64,000 bases of DNA, from the NCBI RefSeq assembly GCF_029201545.1, contig NZ_CP104007.1, positions 2,576,501 to 2,640,500 on the forward strand. Direction: 5' to 3'. A model generated the notes under the pieces. The model was not told where the DNA came from. It made no database searches and saw nothing but the letters and a program-made list of their open reading frames with translations. Below, piece after piece: positions 1-7,822 of the stretch. This DNA comes from Devosia sp. FJ2-5-3 (GTDB lineage: Bacteria; Pseudomonadota; Alphaproteobacteria; Rhizobiales; Devosiaceae). Each line of letters opens with the position of its first letter. Position 1 is the first letter of the stretch. The translations under genes were made by a program, and so were the position numbers.

Positions 1-1
1 C

Positions 2-106
2 ATGCCGCAGTTCTTCGCGGTGATCGTCCTGCTCGCGACCATTGGCATCTCCATCTACGTCATCTTCTTCCTCATCGGGAAGAAATGGACCAGCTGGGAG
101 TCCTGA
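2..106 (+). CDS. ABC transporter permease, C-terminal fragment
   Basis: Open from the window edge to a TGA; 34 residues are visible. The stretch is a single hydrophobic helix (FFAVIVLLATIGISIYVIFF) followed by a short charged tail ending KKWTSWES. This fits the last transmembrane helix of a TauC/SsuC-type permease. A binding-protein gene of the NMT1/TauA kind follows 61 bases downstream, which supports the reading. The rest of the gene lies outside the window, so the true start and substrate cannot be seen. Confidence 0.6.
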   Translation: MPQFFAVIVLLATIGISIYVIFFLIGKKWTSWES

Positions 107-120
107 GCACCCAGCATGCC

Positions 121-140
121 GCCCGGCTGAGGGGCCGGGC
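121..140 (+). other. intergenic hairpin without U-tract
   Basis: Perfect 7-bp inverted repeat GCCCGGC/GCCGGGC with a 6-base loop, 15 bases after the permease stop and before the binding-protein gene. No T-run follows, so it is more likely an RNA-stability or attenuation element than a terminator. Confidence 0.45.
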
Positions 141-167
141 GTCTACCGGACATTTGGGAGGAAATCC

Positions 168-1292
168 ATGTCAAATCTGCTGAATACAACGAGCATCAAT
201 CGTCGTCGCCTGCTCCAGATCACCTCGGCCGGTATCGCAATGTCGGCTCTGGGTTTGACGTCCCGCAGCTTTGCGCAGAACAATTCGGTGCGCTGGGTAT
301 CCCCGCGCGGCTCGCTCGAAGTCGTCGATGACTTCGCCTATTGGGTCGCCAAGCGCATGGGCTATTTCGACGGCATCGAGACCAGTGTCGAAGCCGGTCC
401 GCAGGATGCCACCGCGGCCATCAAGCTGGTCGACCAGAACCAGTCCGATTTCGGCTACCCTTCCCCGGGCGTCCTCTCGCTGGGCCTCGAGCAAGGCATG
501 AAACTCAAATCCGTTTTCCACATCATGGCCGGTGACGTCTTCGACTTCGCCTTCCAGAAGGGCAAGGCTCCGGCAGACCTCAAGGGCATGGAAGGCATGA
601 CCATCGTGCTCGGTTCGGCCGGCTGGCAGTCCATTGCCGATCCGATGCTGGCCGCAGCAGGCGTCGATCTCAGCACCATCAAATATGTCGAAGTGGCGGG
701 CTGGGGACAGTCGCTGGCTCAGGGCCAGGCCGACGCGGCGCTGACATGGGAAGGCCTGCGCGCCCAGTGGCGTGGCCAGGGGTTCGACTTCGACTATCTG
801 CTGGGCAAGAACGCCTCGGTGTTCCCGGCCAACAGTTTTGTCATTCGCGCCGGTGACCTCGAGGATCCTGCCCTCAAGGATCTCTACACGCGCTATCTGC
901 GCGGATGGGCCATGGGCCTCGAATTCGGCTGGCTTAATCCGGCTGCGGCGACGCAGATCGCGATGGACGAATTCCCCGGCCTCGCCACCCAGATGGACCC
1001 GGCAACGGCGGTTGAATCGCTGATGCAGCAAAGCGGGCTGATGCACGCCCACTGGGACGAGCGCGGCAAGTGGGGCCTGCATCTGCAGGATAGCTGGCAG
1101 GCCTATTTCGACGCCATCCACAAGATCGGCCAAATCTCCCAGCCGCTCAAGGCCGAGGACGTGACCACCAACGAGCTGATCGATGGCGCCAACGATTTCG
1201 ACCACGCCAAGGTCAAGGCCGACGCGGAGGCTTTCGAGCTGCGCGACGAATACAAGGCCGTCGACATCGCGGCCATCGAAGCCACGCTCTGA
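168..1292 (+). CDS. Tat-exported ABC substrate-binding protein (NMT1/TauA-like)
   Basis: 374 residues. The start is the ATG after a GGGAGGAAA ribosome site; an upstream in-frame extension runs through the intergenic hairpin and is rejected. The N-terminus has a twin-arginine signal (NRRRLLQ at 11-17, hydrophobic stretch, probable cleavage after SFA near residue 36). The mature protein has the two-lobed pattern of NMT1/THI5-like periplasmic receptors. It should deliver a small organic ligand to the permease whose tail lies just upstream. The ligand is unknown; the dehydrogenase genes downstream suggest something oxidised stepwise rather than a sulfonate. A hairpin (1303-1324) separates it from the next gene. 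Confidence 0.85.
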   Translation: MSNLLNTTSINRRRLLQITSAGIAMSALGLTSRSFAQNNSVRWVSPRGSLEVVDDFAYWVAKRMGYFDGIETSVEAGPQDATAAIKLVDQNQSDFGYPSPGVLSLGLEQGMKLKSVFHIMAGDVFDFAFQKGKAPADLKGMEGMTIVLGSAGWQSIADPMLAAAGVDLSTIKYVEVAGWGQSLAQGQADAALTWEGLRAQWRGQGFDFDYLLGKNASVFPANSFVIRAGDLEDPALKDLYTRYLRGWAMGLEFGWLNPAAATQIAMDEFPGLATQMDPATAVESLMQQSGLMHAHWDERGKWGLHLQDSWQAYFDAIHKIGQISQPLKAEDVTTNELIDGANDFDHAKVKADAEAFELRDEYKAVDIAAIEATL

Positions 1293-1302
1293 GCCAAGCA
1301 AC

Positions 1303-1324
1303 AGGCGGGGGTCATTCCCCGCCT
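1303..1324 (+). other. hairpin following binding-protein gene
   Basis: AGGCGGGG/CCCCGCCT, 8-bp perfect stem with a 6-base loop, 10 bases after the binding-protein stop and just before the GTG start and ribosome site of the VOC gene. No U-tract. One of five such hairpins placed directly after binding-protein genes in this window. Confidence 0.6.
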
Positions 1325-1350
1325 CATCCTGACGTTCGAGGGGGATCGTC

Positions 1351-1689
1351 GTGTTTGAATTCGATCATGTAGGTATCACCACCACGGTCAAGCAGCCGCA
1401 GGAAGACTGGGTCGAACAGTCCCGGCTGTGGGTCACCAATCCGCGCAATCATCCCGAGCATATCGAGTTCCTGCGCTATGAGCCGGACAGCCCGACGCCG
1501 GATCTGGTCAAGAACAACCCGCATGTCGCCTATCGCATCGACGACATGCAAGCGCGGCTTGCCGAAGTCGACGAGGTGCTGATCCCGCCCTTCATCGTCG
1601 GGGACTTTCTGGAAGTGGCCTTCGTGCTCAAGCACGGCATGGTGTTTGAATATATGCGTTACCTCAAGGATGGCTGGTTCGGACAATGA
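1351..1689 (+). CDS. small VOC (glyoxalase-fold) family protein
   Basis: 112 residues from a GTG start behind a GAGGGGGA ribosome site. It begins FEFDHVGITT, the usual first strand of a vicinal-oxygen-chelate module with its metal-binding His, and ends HGMVFEYMR, which supplies a Glu in the last strand. It is one short module, so a dimer would be needed to make complete active sites. Its stop overlaps the next start (ATGA), which indicates translational coupling. The reaction is unknown; epimerase, isomerase or lyase roles are all possible in this family. Confidence 0.75.
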   Translation: MFEFDHVGITTTVKQPQEDWVEQSRLWVTNPRNHPEHIEFLRYEPDSPTPDLVKNNPHVAYRIDDMQARLAEVDEVLIPPFIVGDFLEVAFVLKHGMVFEYMRYLKDGWFGQ

Positions 1690-2867
1690 GCTACAGGGCC
1701 ATTCTGAGCTATGCATGGGACCTGGCCGAGCACGGCGTCGGCAATTCCGTCTCCGCGTTCACGGAGATGGGGCTCGACACCGTCTCGATGGCCGGCACTT
1801 ACCACGCCGGAAAATTCCTGCGGCCGCAGGGCAAATCGGGGAAGGTCTACTTTCCCGAGGACGGCACCGCCTATTTCCGCCACGACGACACGCGCTACGG
1901 CGCCATCAAGCCGGCGCCAAACTCGATCCTCACGGAGACCGATGTTCTGACGCAGCTGTGCGACGATGGGCGGATGAACATCAATGTCTGGCTGGTGCTG
2001 ATGCACAATACGCGGCTAGGCATGCAGCACCCAGATGCGGTGGTGCGCAACGCCTTTGGCGACCCGTATTTCTACAATCTCTGCCCCAGCGCGCCGGCCG
2101 CACGCGATTACGCCATCGGCCTCGCCAGAGACGTAACCGAACGCTATCCAATCAGCGGGATATCGCTGGAAGCGCCGGGCTTTACGCCCTATGCGCATGG
2201 CTATCACCACGAGACGAGCTTCGTGCGCCAGGACCCCATGTTCGAGGGGCTCATGGGGCTCTGCTTCTGCACGCATTGTGTCACCGCCGCCACCGCCCGC
2301 GGGATCGAGGCGGAGGGCCTCAAGGCAGAAGTCGCGGCGCGGATCGCGAGTTTTCTCGACAGCGATGTCGATATTCCGGAAGATATGGGCCGCGCCTTCT
2401 GGATGGCAGAGATCGCGACCAATTCCGATTTGCGGGCCTATCTCGATTTCCGTGCCGAACAGGTTACCAGTCTCGTCGCCGAAATCCGGGACCGGGTGCG
2501 CGCAGATTGCGACGTCGCGGTCATTCCGTCGGTGGCGCGTCCGACTGGCGGGGCCTGGTACGAAGGCACTGACCTGAGGGCTGTCGCCGAGATCACCGGC
2601 ATCATCGAAGCCTGCTTTTATGAACCGAGTGCCGCGCGCATTGCGGCGGATCTGTTCGATCTCAAGCACCGCGTACCTGACGACACCAGGATTCGCGGCA
2701 TTCTGCGGCCGAGCTATCCCGATATCGAAAACAAGGCCGAATTCCTTGCCGCCGTCGACATTCTCGTCAAGGGCGGGGTGACAGACCTGGCCTTCTACAA
2801 TTTTGGACATCAGCGCCGCAAAAACCTCGAGTGGATCGGCGATGCGCTGGCGCGGGTGCCACAATGA
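1686..2867 (+). CDS. unrecognised TIM-barrel-like protein with CFCTHC motif
   Basis: 393 residues; the start overlaps the previous stop. I do not recognise a named family. Alternating strand-helix segments, short loops such as GISLEAPGF near 158-166 and a CFCTHC cluster at 193-198 recall glycosidase-like TIM barrels of unknown function (GHL-type). There is no signal peptide, so it is probably cytoplasmic. It sits between a VOC protein and an SDR and is coupled to both by ATGA overlaps, which argues that it works on the same substrate. The partial gene at 63004 has a comparable architecture. Confidence 0.7.
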   Translation: MSYRAILSYAWDLAEHGVGNSVSAFTEMGLDTVSMAGTYHAGKFLRPQGKSGKVYFPEDGTAYFRHDDTRYGAIKPAPNSILTETDVLTQLCDDGRMNINVWLVLMHNTRLGMQHPDAVVRNAFGDPYFYNLCPSAPAARDYAIGLARDVTERYPISGISLEAPGFTPYAHGYHHETSFVRQDPMFEGLMGLCFCTHCVTAATARGIEAEGLKAEVAARIASFLDSDVDIPEDMGRAFWMAEIATNSDLRAYLDFRAEQVTSLVAEIRDRVRADCDVAVIPSVARPTGGAWYEGTDLRAVAEITGIIEACFYEPSAARIAADLFDLKHRVPDDTRIRGILRPSYPDIENKAEFLAAVDILVKGGVTDLAFYNFGHQRRKNLEWIGDALARVPQ

Positions 2868-3640
2868 GCGGATTCGGAGGCAAAACCGTCGTCATAACGG
2901 GAGCGGCAGGCGGCATCGGGCTTTGTCTCGCCCACTGGTTCGGCTCGCGGGGCGCGCAGATCGTGGGGCTGGACAAATCCGTCACCTCCGGCGGCGCGGC
3001 CAGCACGCTTGAAGATGCGGGGATCAACACGCGCTTCATGCGGCTCGATATCGGCGATGCCGAAGCGGTCGAGGCCGCGTTCAGCGAGATCGAGCGGGTC
3101 GATGTGCTGGTCAACAATGCCGGATATTCGCATCACCACGTGCTGCGCCTTACCGACCCGTCGAGCTGGGCGGAAGAGATCAACGGCAATCTCAATGGCG
3201 CATTCTACTGCGCCCATGCAGCCGCCGGGAGCATGAAGGAAAACCGGTCCGGCGTGATCGTCAACATCGCCTCGGTGAACGGCCAGGGTGCGCTGGGAGA
3301 TCCCGCCTATTCGGCCGCCAAGGCGGGCATGATTTCCATGACAAGGACCCTCGCCCAGGAACTCGGCAAATATGGCATTCGCAGCAATTGCGTGATGCCG
3401 GGGACCGTGCGGACGCCGCTTTGGCGCGAGCGCGCGCAAAAAGACCCCGATGTGCTCAAGACGTTGGAGCGCTGGTATCCGCTCGGGCGCATCGTCGAGC
3501 CCGAGGAAGTGGCCTCGGTGGTGGGGTTTCTCGCCTCCGATGCTGCCAGCGCCGTGTCCGGCGCGATCATACCGGTCGATTGCGGCCTCAGTTCAGGAAA
3601 TATCGTGATGACCCGCGAGCTGACGCTCGAGGATCTCTAG
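2864..3640 (+). CDS. short-chain dehydrogenase/reductase (SDR)
   Basis: 258 residues; the ATG overlaps the upstream TGA. Classical SDR: cofactor loop TGAAGGIG at 12-19, NNAG at 84-87, catalytic Ser137, Tyr149 and Lys153 (YSAAK). Expected to oxidise or reduce a hydroxyl/keto group with NAD(P). The C-terminal tail (MTRELTLEDL) is slightly longer than usual. Its operon position before two Gfo/Idh enzymes suggests successive oxidations of a polyhydroxylated compound. The substrate cannot be named from sequence. Confidence 0.88.
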   Translation: MSGFGGKTVVITGAAGGIGLCLAHWFGSRGAQIVGLDKSVTSGGAASTLEDAGINTRFMRLDIGDAEAVEAAFSEIERVDVLVNNAGYSHHHVLRLTDPSSWAEEINGNLNGAFYCAHAAAGSMKENRSGVIVNIASVNGQGALGDPAYSAAKAGMISMTRTLAQELGKYGIRSNCVMPGTVRTPLWRERAQKDPDVLKTLERWYPLGRIVEPEEVASVVGFLASDAASAVSGAIIPVDCGLSSGNIVMTRELTLEDL

Positions 3641-3654
3641 GGGAGAAGAAAATC

Positions 3655-4656
3655 ATGTCGCAATTGCGCATCGGCATTATCGGGCTTGGCTGGTTCGGGG
3701 AGATCCATGCCGAGACCATCATCGGCATTCCCAATCTGAAGCTGGAGGCGCTGTGCACGCGCACGCCCGAACGGCTGGCCGAACAGGGCAAAAAGTTCGG
3801 CGTTTCAAAGCTCTATACCGACTATCACGACATGCTGGCCGACCCGGACATCGACGCGGTGTCGATCTGCACCATGTGGGACCAGCACACCGAGCCGGCG
3901 ATCGCCGCACTCAAGGCCGGCAAGCACGTCTTCCTCGAAAAGCCTATCGCCTCCACGCCGGAAGACGCCCGCAAGATCGTCGAGGCGGCCAAGACCTCGA
4001 AGGGCATCCTCTTTATCGGCCACGTCGTGCGCTTCAATCCACGCTTCCGCATGGCCAAGCAGGCGATCGATGAAGGCAGGATCGGCAAGATCGTGGCCCT
4101 GTCGTCGCGCCGGAACATCCCGGCTGCGTGGACGCCGACCATCCTCAACAAGATCGGGCCGATTGTCGGCGACGCCATCCACGACACCGACATCATGCTG
4201 TGGCTGACCGGCGAGAAAATCGTTTCGGCCTATGCCCAGACCATTTCCGTCCGCAATCTCGCCCATCCCGATATCGGCCAGACCATGTTCCGCTTCGAGA
4301 ATGGCGCTACAGCGACGCTCGAGACGGTGTGGTGCATGCCCGACAAGACGCCATTCGACATTGACGAGCGCATGTCCGTCATAGGCACCGAGGGCATCAT
4401 CCATATTCAGGACACGTTCCCGAACCTGGCGATCGTTGATGGAAACAAGCTGCACAGCCCCGACACGACCTATTGGCCGATGTTCGACGGCGTTCGCGGC
4501 GGGGCGCTGCGCGACGAATTCGACTATTTTGCCCGCAAGGCGATTGCCGGCGAACAGCCCGATATCGGTCGCCCCGAGGACGCCGCCAACGCGCTCGAGG
4601 CGTGCCTTGCCGCCGAAGAATCGGCGCGCACGGGCACAATCATCCGCATTGCCTAG
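3655..4656 (+). CDS. Gfo/Idh/MocA family oxidoreductase
   Basis: 333 residues; ATG behind GGGAGAAG. The N-terminal Rossmann fold has GLGWFG at 10-15 and the family EKP motif at 95-97; a GDAIHDTDIMLWL segment carries the usual Asp/His pair in the C-terminal domain. These enzymes use tightly bound NAD(P) to oxidise sugars or inositols. It is followed closely by a second family member, which suggests sequential or paired action on one carbohydrate-like substrate. Confidence 0.88.
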   Translation: MSQLRIGIIGLGWFGEIHAETIIGIPNLKLEALCTRTPERLAEQGKKFGVSKLYTDYHDMLADPDIDAVSICTMWDQHTEPAIAALKAGKHVFLEKPIASTPEDARKIVEAAKTSKGILFIGHVVRFNPRFRMAKQAIDEGRIGKIVALSSRRNIPAAWTPTILNKIGPIVGDAIHDTDIMLWLTGEKIVSAYAQTISVRNLAHPDIGQTMFRFENGATATLETVWCMPDKTPFDIDERMSVIGTEGIIHIQDTFPNLAIVDGNKLHSPDTTYWPMFDGVRGGALRDEFDYFARKAIAGEQPDIGRPEDAANALEACLAAEESARTGTIIRIA

Positions 4657-4670
4657 AAGGAGATAATCTC

Positions 4671-5714
4671 ATGAGCACTTTACGCGTTCTCGTCGTCGGC
4701 CTGGGCAATATGGGCATGAGCCATGCCAAGGCCTATACCAAGATCGACGGGTTCGATGTGGTGGGCGTCTGTACCCGCCACATCGACCAGGTCGAACTGC
4801 CCGAGGCGCTGCAGGGCGCCGCCAGGTACAGCGATTTCGAAAAAGCACTGGCCGAACTCAAGCCAGACGTCGTCTCGATCAACACCATGCCGGACACCCA
4901 CGCGCCCTACGCCATCAAGGCGATGGAAGCGGGAACGCATGTGTTCGTTGAAAAGCCCATGGCCCTGACGGTCGCGGACGCCGATAAGGTGGTCGAGACT
5001 GCCAGGCGCACCGGCCGCAAGCTCGTTATCGGCTACATTCTCCGCCAGCATCCGAGCTGGAACAAGTTCATCGAGATCGCGCGCGAGCTCGGAACGCCGC
5101 TGGTGTTCCGCATGAACCTCAACCAGCAATCGAATGGCGAGACCTGGTCCTGGCACAAGCGCCTGATGGACAGCTTCACCCCGCTCGTCGACTGCGGCGT
5201 GCACTATGTCGATGTGATGTGCCAGATGACCGACGCCAAGCCGGTCAAGGTCCACGCCATCGGCGCCAAGCTGACCGATGAAGTGGCCAAGCAAAACTAT
5301 GGCATGCTGCAGGTGCAGTTCGATGACGGCTCGGTCGGCTGGTATGAGGCCGGCTGGGGACCGATGGTCAGCGAAACGGCCTTCTTCGTGAAGGACGTCT
5401 TCGGGCCCAAGGGCTCGGTGTCCATCGTCATGGCCGAAAATGCCGAGGGCGTGAAATCGGACGATATCAACGCCCACACCAAGACCAACCAGATCCTTCG
5501 CCACTATGCGGACATGAACAAGCCGGACGAACGCATCGACATGTCCGATGAACCCGACCACGACGAGCTTTGCGAGCGCGAACAACGCTATCTGCTCAAG
5601 GCCATCCGGGAAAATCTCGATCTCGGCCAGCACATGACCGATGGCGTCAACAGCCTGCGCATCGTGCTCGCCGCCGACGAATCCATCCATTCCGGCGAAG
5701 TCGTTCGCCTCTGA
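4671..5714 (+). CDS. Gfo/Idh/MocA family oxidoreductase
   Basis: 347 residues; ATG behind AAGGAGATAA. GLGNMG at 10-15 and EKP at 94-96 mark the Rossmann cofactor site; VDCGVHYVDVM supplies the conserved His/Asp pair. It differs enough from the preceding Gfo/Idh protein to have its own substrate. It is followed within 9 bases by a strong intrinsic terminator, so it probably ends the main transcript of region A. Confidence 0.88.
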   Translation: MSTLRVLVVGLGNMGMSHAKAYTKIDGFDVVGVCTRHIDQVELPEALQGAARYSDFEKALAELKPDVVSINTMPDTHAPYAIKAMEAGTHVFVEKPMALTVADADKVVETARRTGRKLVIGYILRQHPSWNKFIEIARELGTPLVFRMNLNQQSNGETWSWHKRLMDSFTPLVDCGVHYVDVMCQMTDAKPVKVHAIGAKLTDEVAKQNYGMLQVQFDDGSVGWYEAGWGPMVSETAFFVKDVFGPKGSVSIVMAENAEGVKSDDINAHTKTNQILRHYADMNKPDERIDMSDEPDHDELCEREQRYLLKAIRENLDLGQHMTDGVNSLRIVLAADESIHSGEVVRL

Positions 5715-5722
5715 TCGATCCA

Positions 5723-5748
5723 GGCCCGGTCAAAGCCGGGCCCTTTTT
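5723..5748 (+). terminator. intrinsic terminator
   Basis: GGCCCGG/CCGGGCC stem (7 bp), 6-base loop TCAAAG, then C and a run of five T. It sits 9 bases after the second Gfo/Idh stop and 18 bases before the next SDR start. It either ends the upstream operon or attenuates expression of the last gene. Confidence 0.75.
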
Positions 5749-5766
5749 CCCTCCAGGACCAGACCC

Positions 5767-6513
5767 GTGAATACTATCGACCTTAAAGACCAGGTGGCCG
5801 TCGTGACCGGCGGCGCACAGGGGCTCGGTTTTGCCATGGCCCAGCGCATTCTCGCATCCGGCGCCAAAGTCAGCCTTTGGGACCGGGACAGCGCAGTGCT
5901 GGACAAGGCCGTTGCAGCGCTTGGCGACGGCGCCGCCAGCAAAGTGGTCGACATCACCGACCTTCCCGGACTCGAGCGGGTCCATGGCGAAGTGGAAGCC
6001 GAAGTGGGTCCGGTGTCGATCCTCGTCAATTCGGCCGGCATTGCCGGCACCAATGCCCCGTTGGAAGACTATGATCCGGATGAATGGCGACGGGTTGTCG
6101 AGATCAATCTCAACGGCACATTCTACGTCAACAAGGTCGTCATCCCCTCGATGAAGGCCAGGAACTACGGCCGTATCGTCAATATCTCGTCGGTGGCAGG
6201 CAAGGAAGGCAATCCCAATCTTTCGGCCTACTCCGCTGCCAAGGCCGGGGTGATCGGGCTGACGAAATCATTGGGCAAGGAGCTGGCCAAGCACGACATC
6301 GCGGTCAATTGCATCACTCCGGCGACGGCGAAGACGCGCATCCTCGATACGCTCACCGAGGAATTCATCAACTACATGCTGGTCCGCATTCCACGCGGCC
6401 GGTTCCTCGAGGTTGACGAGGCTGCCGCCATGGTCGCCTGGCTGGTTTCCAAGGATAACAGCTTTACCACGGCCTCGGTCTTCGACCTCTCCGGGGGACG
6501 CTGTACTTACTAG
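5767..6513 (+). CDS. short-chain dehydrogenase/reductase (SDR)
   Basis: 248 residues from a GTG start (MNTIDLKDQVAVVTGG) preceded by CCAGGACC. Cofactor loop TGGAQGLG at 14-21, NSAG at 88-91, Tyr155 and Lys159 (YSAAK). Closest in pattern to FabG-like or sugar-oxidising SDRs. It lies beyond a terminator, so it may be expressed at a lower level than the genes before it. It faces opgC, which converges from the other strand with a 67-base gap containing a weak hairpin (arms 6520-6526 and 6546-6552). Confidence 0.87.
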   Translation: MNTIDLKDQVAVVTGGAQGLGFAMAQRILASGAKVSLWDRDSAVLDKAVAALGDGAASKVVDITDLPGLERVHGEVEAEVGPVSILVNSAGIAGTNAPLEDYDPDEWRRVVEINLNGTFYVNKVVIPSMKARNYGRIVNISSVAGKEGNPNLSAYSAAKAGVIGLTKSLGKELAKHDIAVNCITPATAKTRILDTLTEEFINYMLVRIPRGRFLEVDEAAAMVAWLVSKDNSFTTASVFDLSGGRCTY

Positions 6514-6580
6514 AAGCCTCCGGCCCTTACGGGACGACCGCGTCGGGGCCGGTCAATTCCAGCTGTTTGGCCTGGGAGAT

Positions 6581-7822
6581 CTATTGGGTCGACGCCGCCG
6601 GCCGCGATGAAGCTGCCCTGGCGCGGAGTGCGGCTGTGTAGTTGAGCGTTATGGCCAGCCCCCAGAGAGTGAGAAGCCCCGCGGCGAGGATCAGGCCATC
6701 GAATAGCGGATCGGGTTGGCGCGGCGTTTTCACCACTTGCAGGAAGAGGCTGATCACGGTCCCCGTGGCGAACACGGCCAGCCCCTGCCGGCCCATGGCG
6801 CGAAGGGGCGCGGCATAGCGGGATCGCGCCAGGCTCAGCATGGCAGGCATGTGCCCAAGCACGTAAAACAGCGCCAGCGCATGCAGGAGGCGGGGCAAGG
6901 CCACGTAGGTCTTGTCGAACGAGGTGATGTAGAAGGGGGCGCCTGCCTTTGAAAGAGCGGCCAGGACGTTGCGTCCGGCGATGCCGAGCTCCGGGATTTT
7001 CACCCAGAGCAGCACGAGAACCAAAAAAGCCGCCGCGGCGGCATAGAGGGCGGTGTTCAGGGGAATGAACGTCTGGCCACGCTTCATCGCCATACCCGAC
7101 AGCAGGCCTGTGACGAACAGGATCTGCCAGGAGAAGGGGTTGAAAAACCAGCCGCCCGGATTGGGAAAATTCGGCAGGTTGAGCCGAAACTGACCGGCAA
7201 TCACCCACAGCGCGACCGACAGACCCAACATCAGCCATGGCCGGCGCAATCCGACCATGAGGGCGATCGGGGCGGCAAGCAGCAGCACGGCATAGAGCGG
7301 CAGGATATTGAGATATCCGAGCTGATGGGTGAGCAGCGGAATGCCGATCAGGGATTGGAGCGGCTGGTTGAGCACCGGCTCGACATTGTTCTTGAGCAAC
7401 ACGGCCGGCATGGCAAACCACAGCGCCGCCCCGGCAAAAATGGCGAGGCTGATCATCGTCACCGCGATGTGCACGAAGTAGAGGTGCCGCGCCCGCGCCC
7501 AGACCCGCGCGATGGCCAACCACAGGTTTCCGCCGCGAAAGGCACTGGAATAGGCGAGGCCCGCCGCCAGGCCCGACATGAAAACGAAGGCCTCGGCGGA
7601 GTCGGAAAACCCGAAATTGCGATTGGTATAGTTCTCGTAGAGCGTCCCGGGCACGTGATTGATAAAAATCATGACCAAGGCCAGGCCGCGAAACATGTCG
7701 AGGCGCGGATCCCGTCCACTCAAGCCGTCGGCTGCGCGCGACAGAGACGGCACGAGGGCGGATCGAATGCCGTGCCAAGCCGGAAATGCGGTGGTGCGGA
7801 GAGCTTGCTCAGGCAGTGACAT
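6581..7822 (-). CDS. opgC: OpgC succinyltransferase for periplasmic glucans
   Basis: 413 residues, very hydrophobic, with roughly ten predicted membrane helices. The N-terminal segment RDPRLDMFRGLALVMIFINH is the hallmark of the OpgC/acyltransferase-3-like family. It transfers succinyl groups onto osmoregulated periplasmic glucans at the inner membrane. Its start lies inside the last 14 bases of opgH, so the two are translationally coupled. The order opgG-opgH-opgC matches known alphaproteobacterial glucan operons. Confidence 0.9.
   Translation of the reverse strand: MSLPEQALRTTAFPAWHGIRSALVPSLSRAADGLSGRDPRLDMFRGLALVMIFINHVPGTLYENYTNRNFGFSDSAEAFVFMSGLAAGLAYSSAFRGGNLWLAIARVWARARHLYFVHIAVTMISLAIFAGAALWFAMPAVLLKNNVEPVLNQPLQSLIGIPLLTHQLGYLNILPLYAVLLLAAPIALMVGLRRPWLMLGLSVALWVIAGQFRLNLPNFPNPGGWFFNPFSWQILFVTGLLSGMAMKRGQTFIPLNTALYAAAAAFLVLVLLWVKIPELGIAGRNVLAALSKAGAPFYITSFDKTYVALPRLLHALALFYVLGHMPAMLSLARSRYAAPLRAMGRQGLAVFATGTVISLFLQVVKTPRQPDPLFDGLILAAGLLTLWGLAITLNYTAALRARAASSRPAASTQ

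Noticed and set aside
6510..7778. A 422-codon minus-strand frame overlapping opgC
   Set aside because: Arginine- and proline-rich out-of-frame translation of opgC; the 6581-7822 frame has the OpgC signature and membrane helices.
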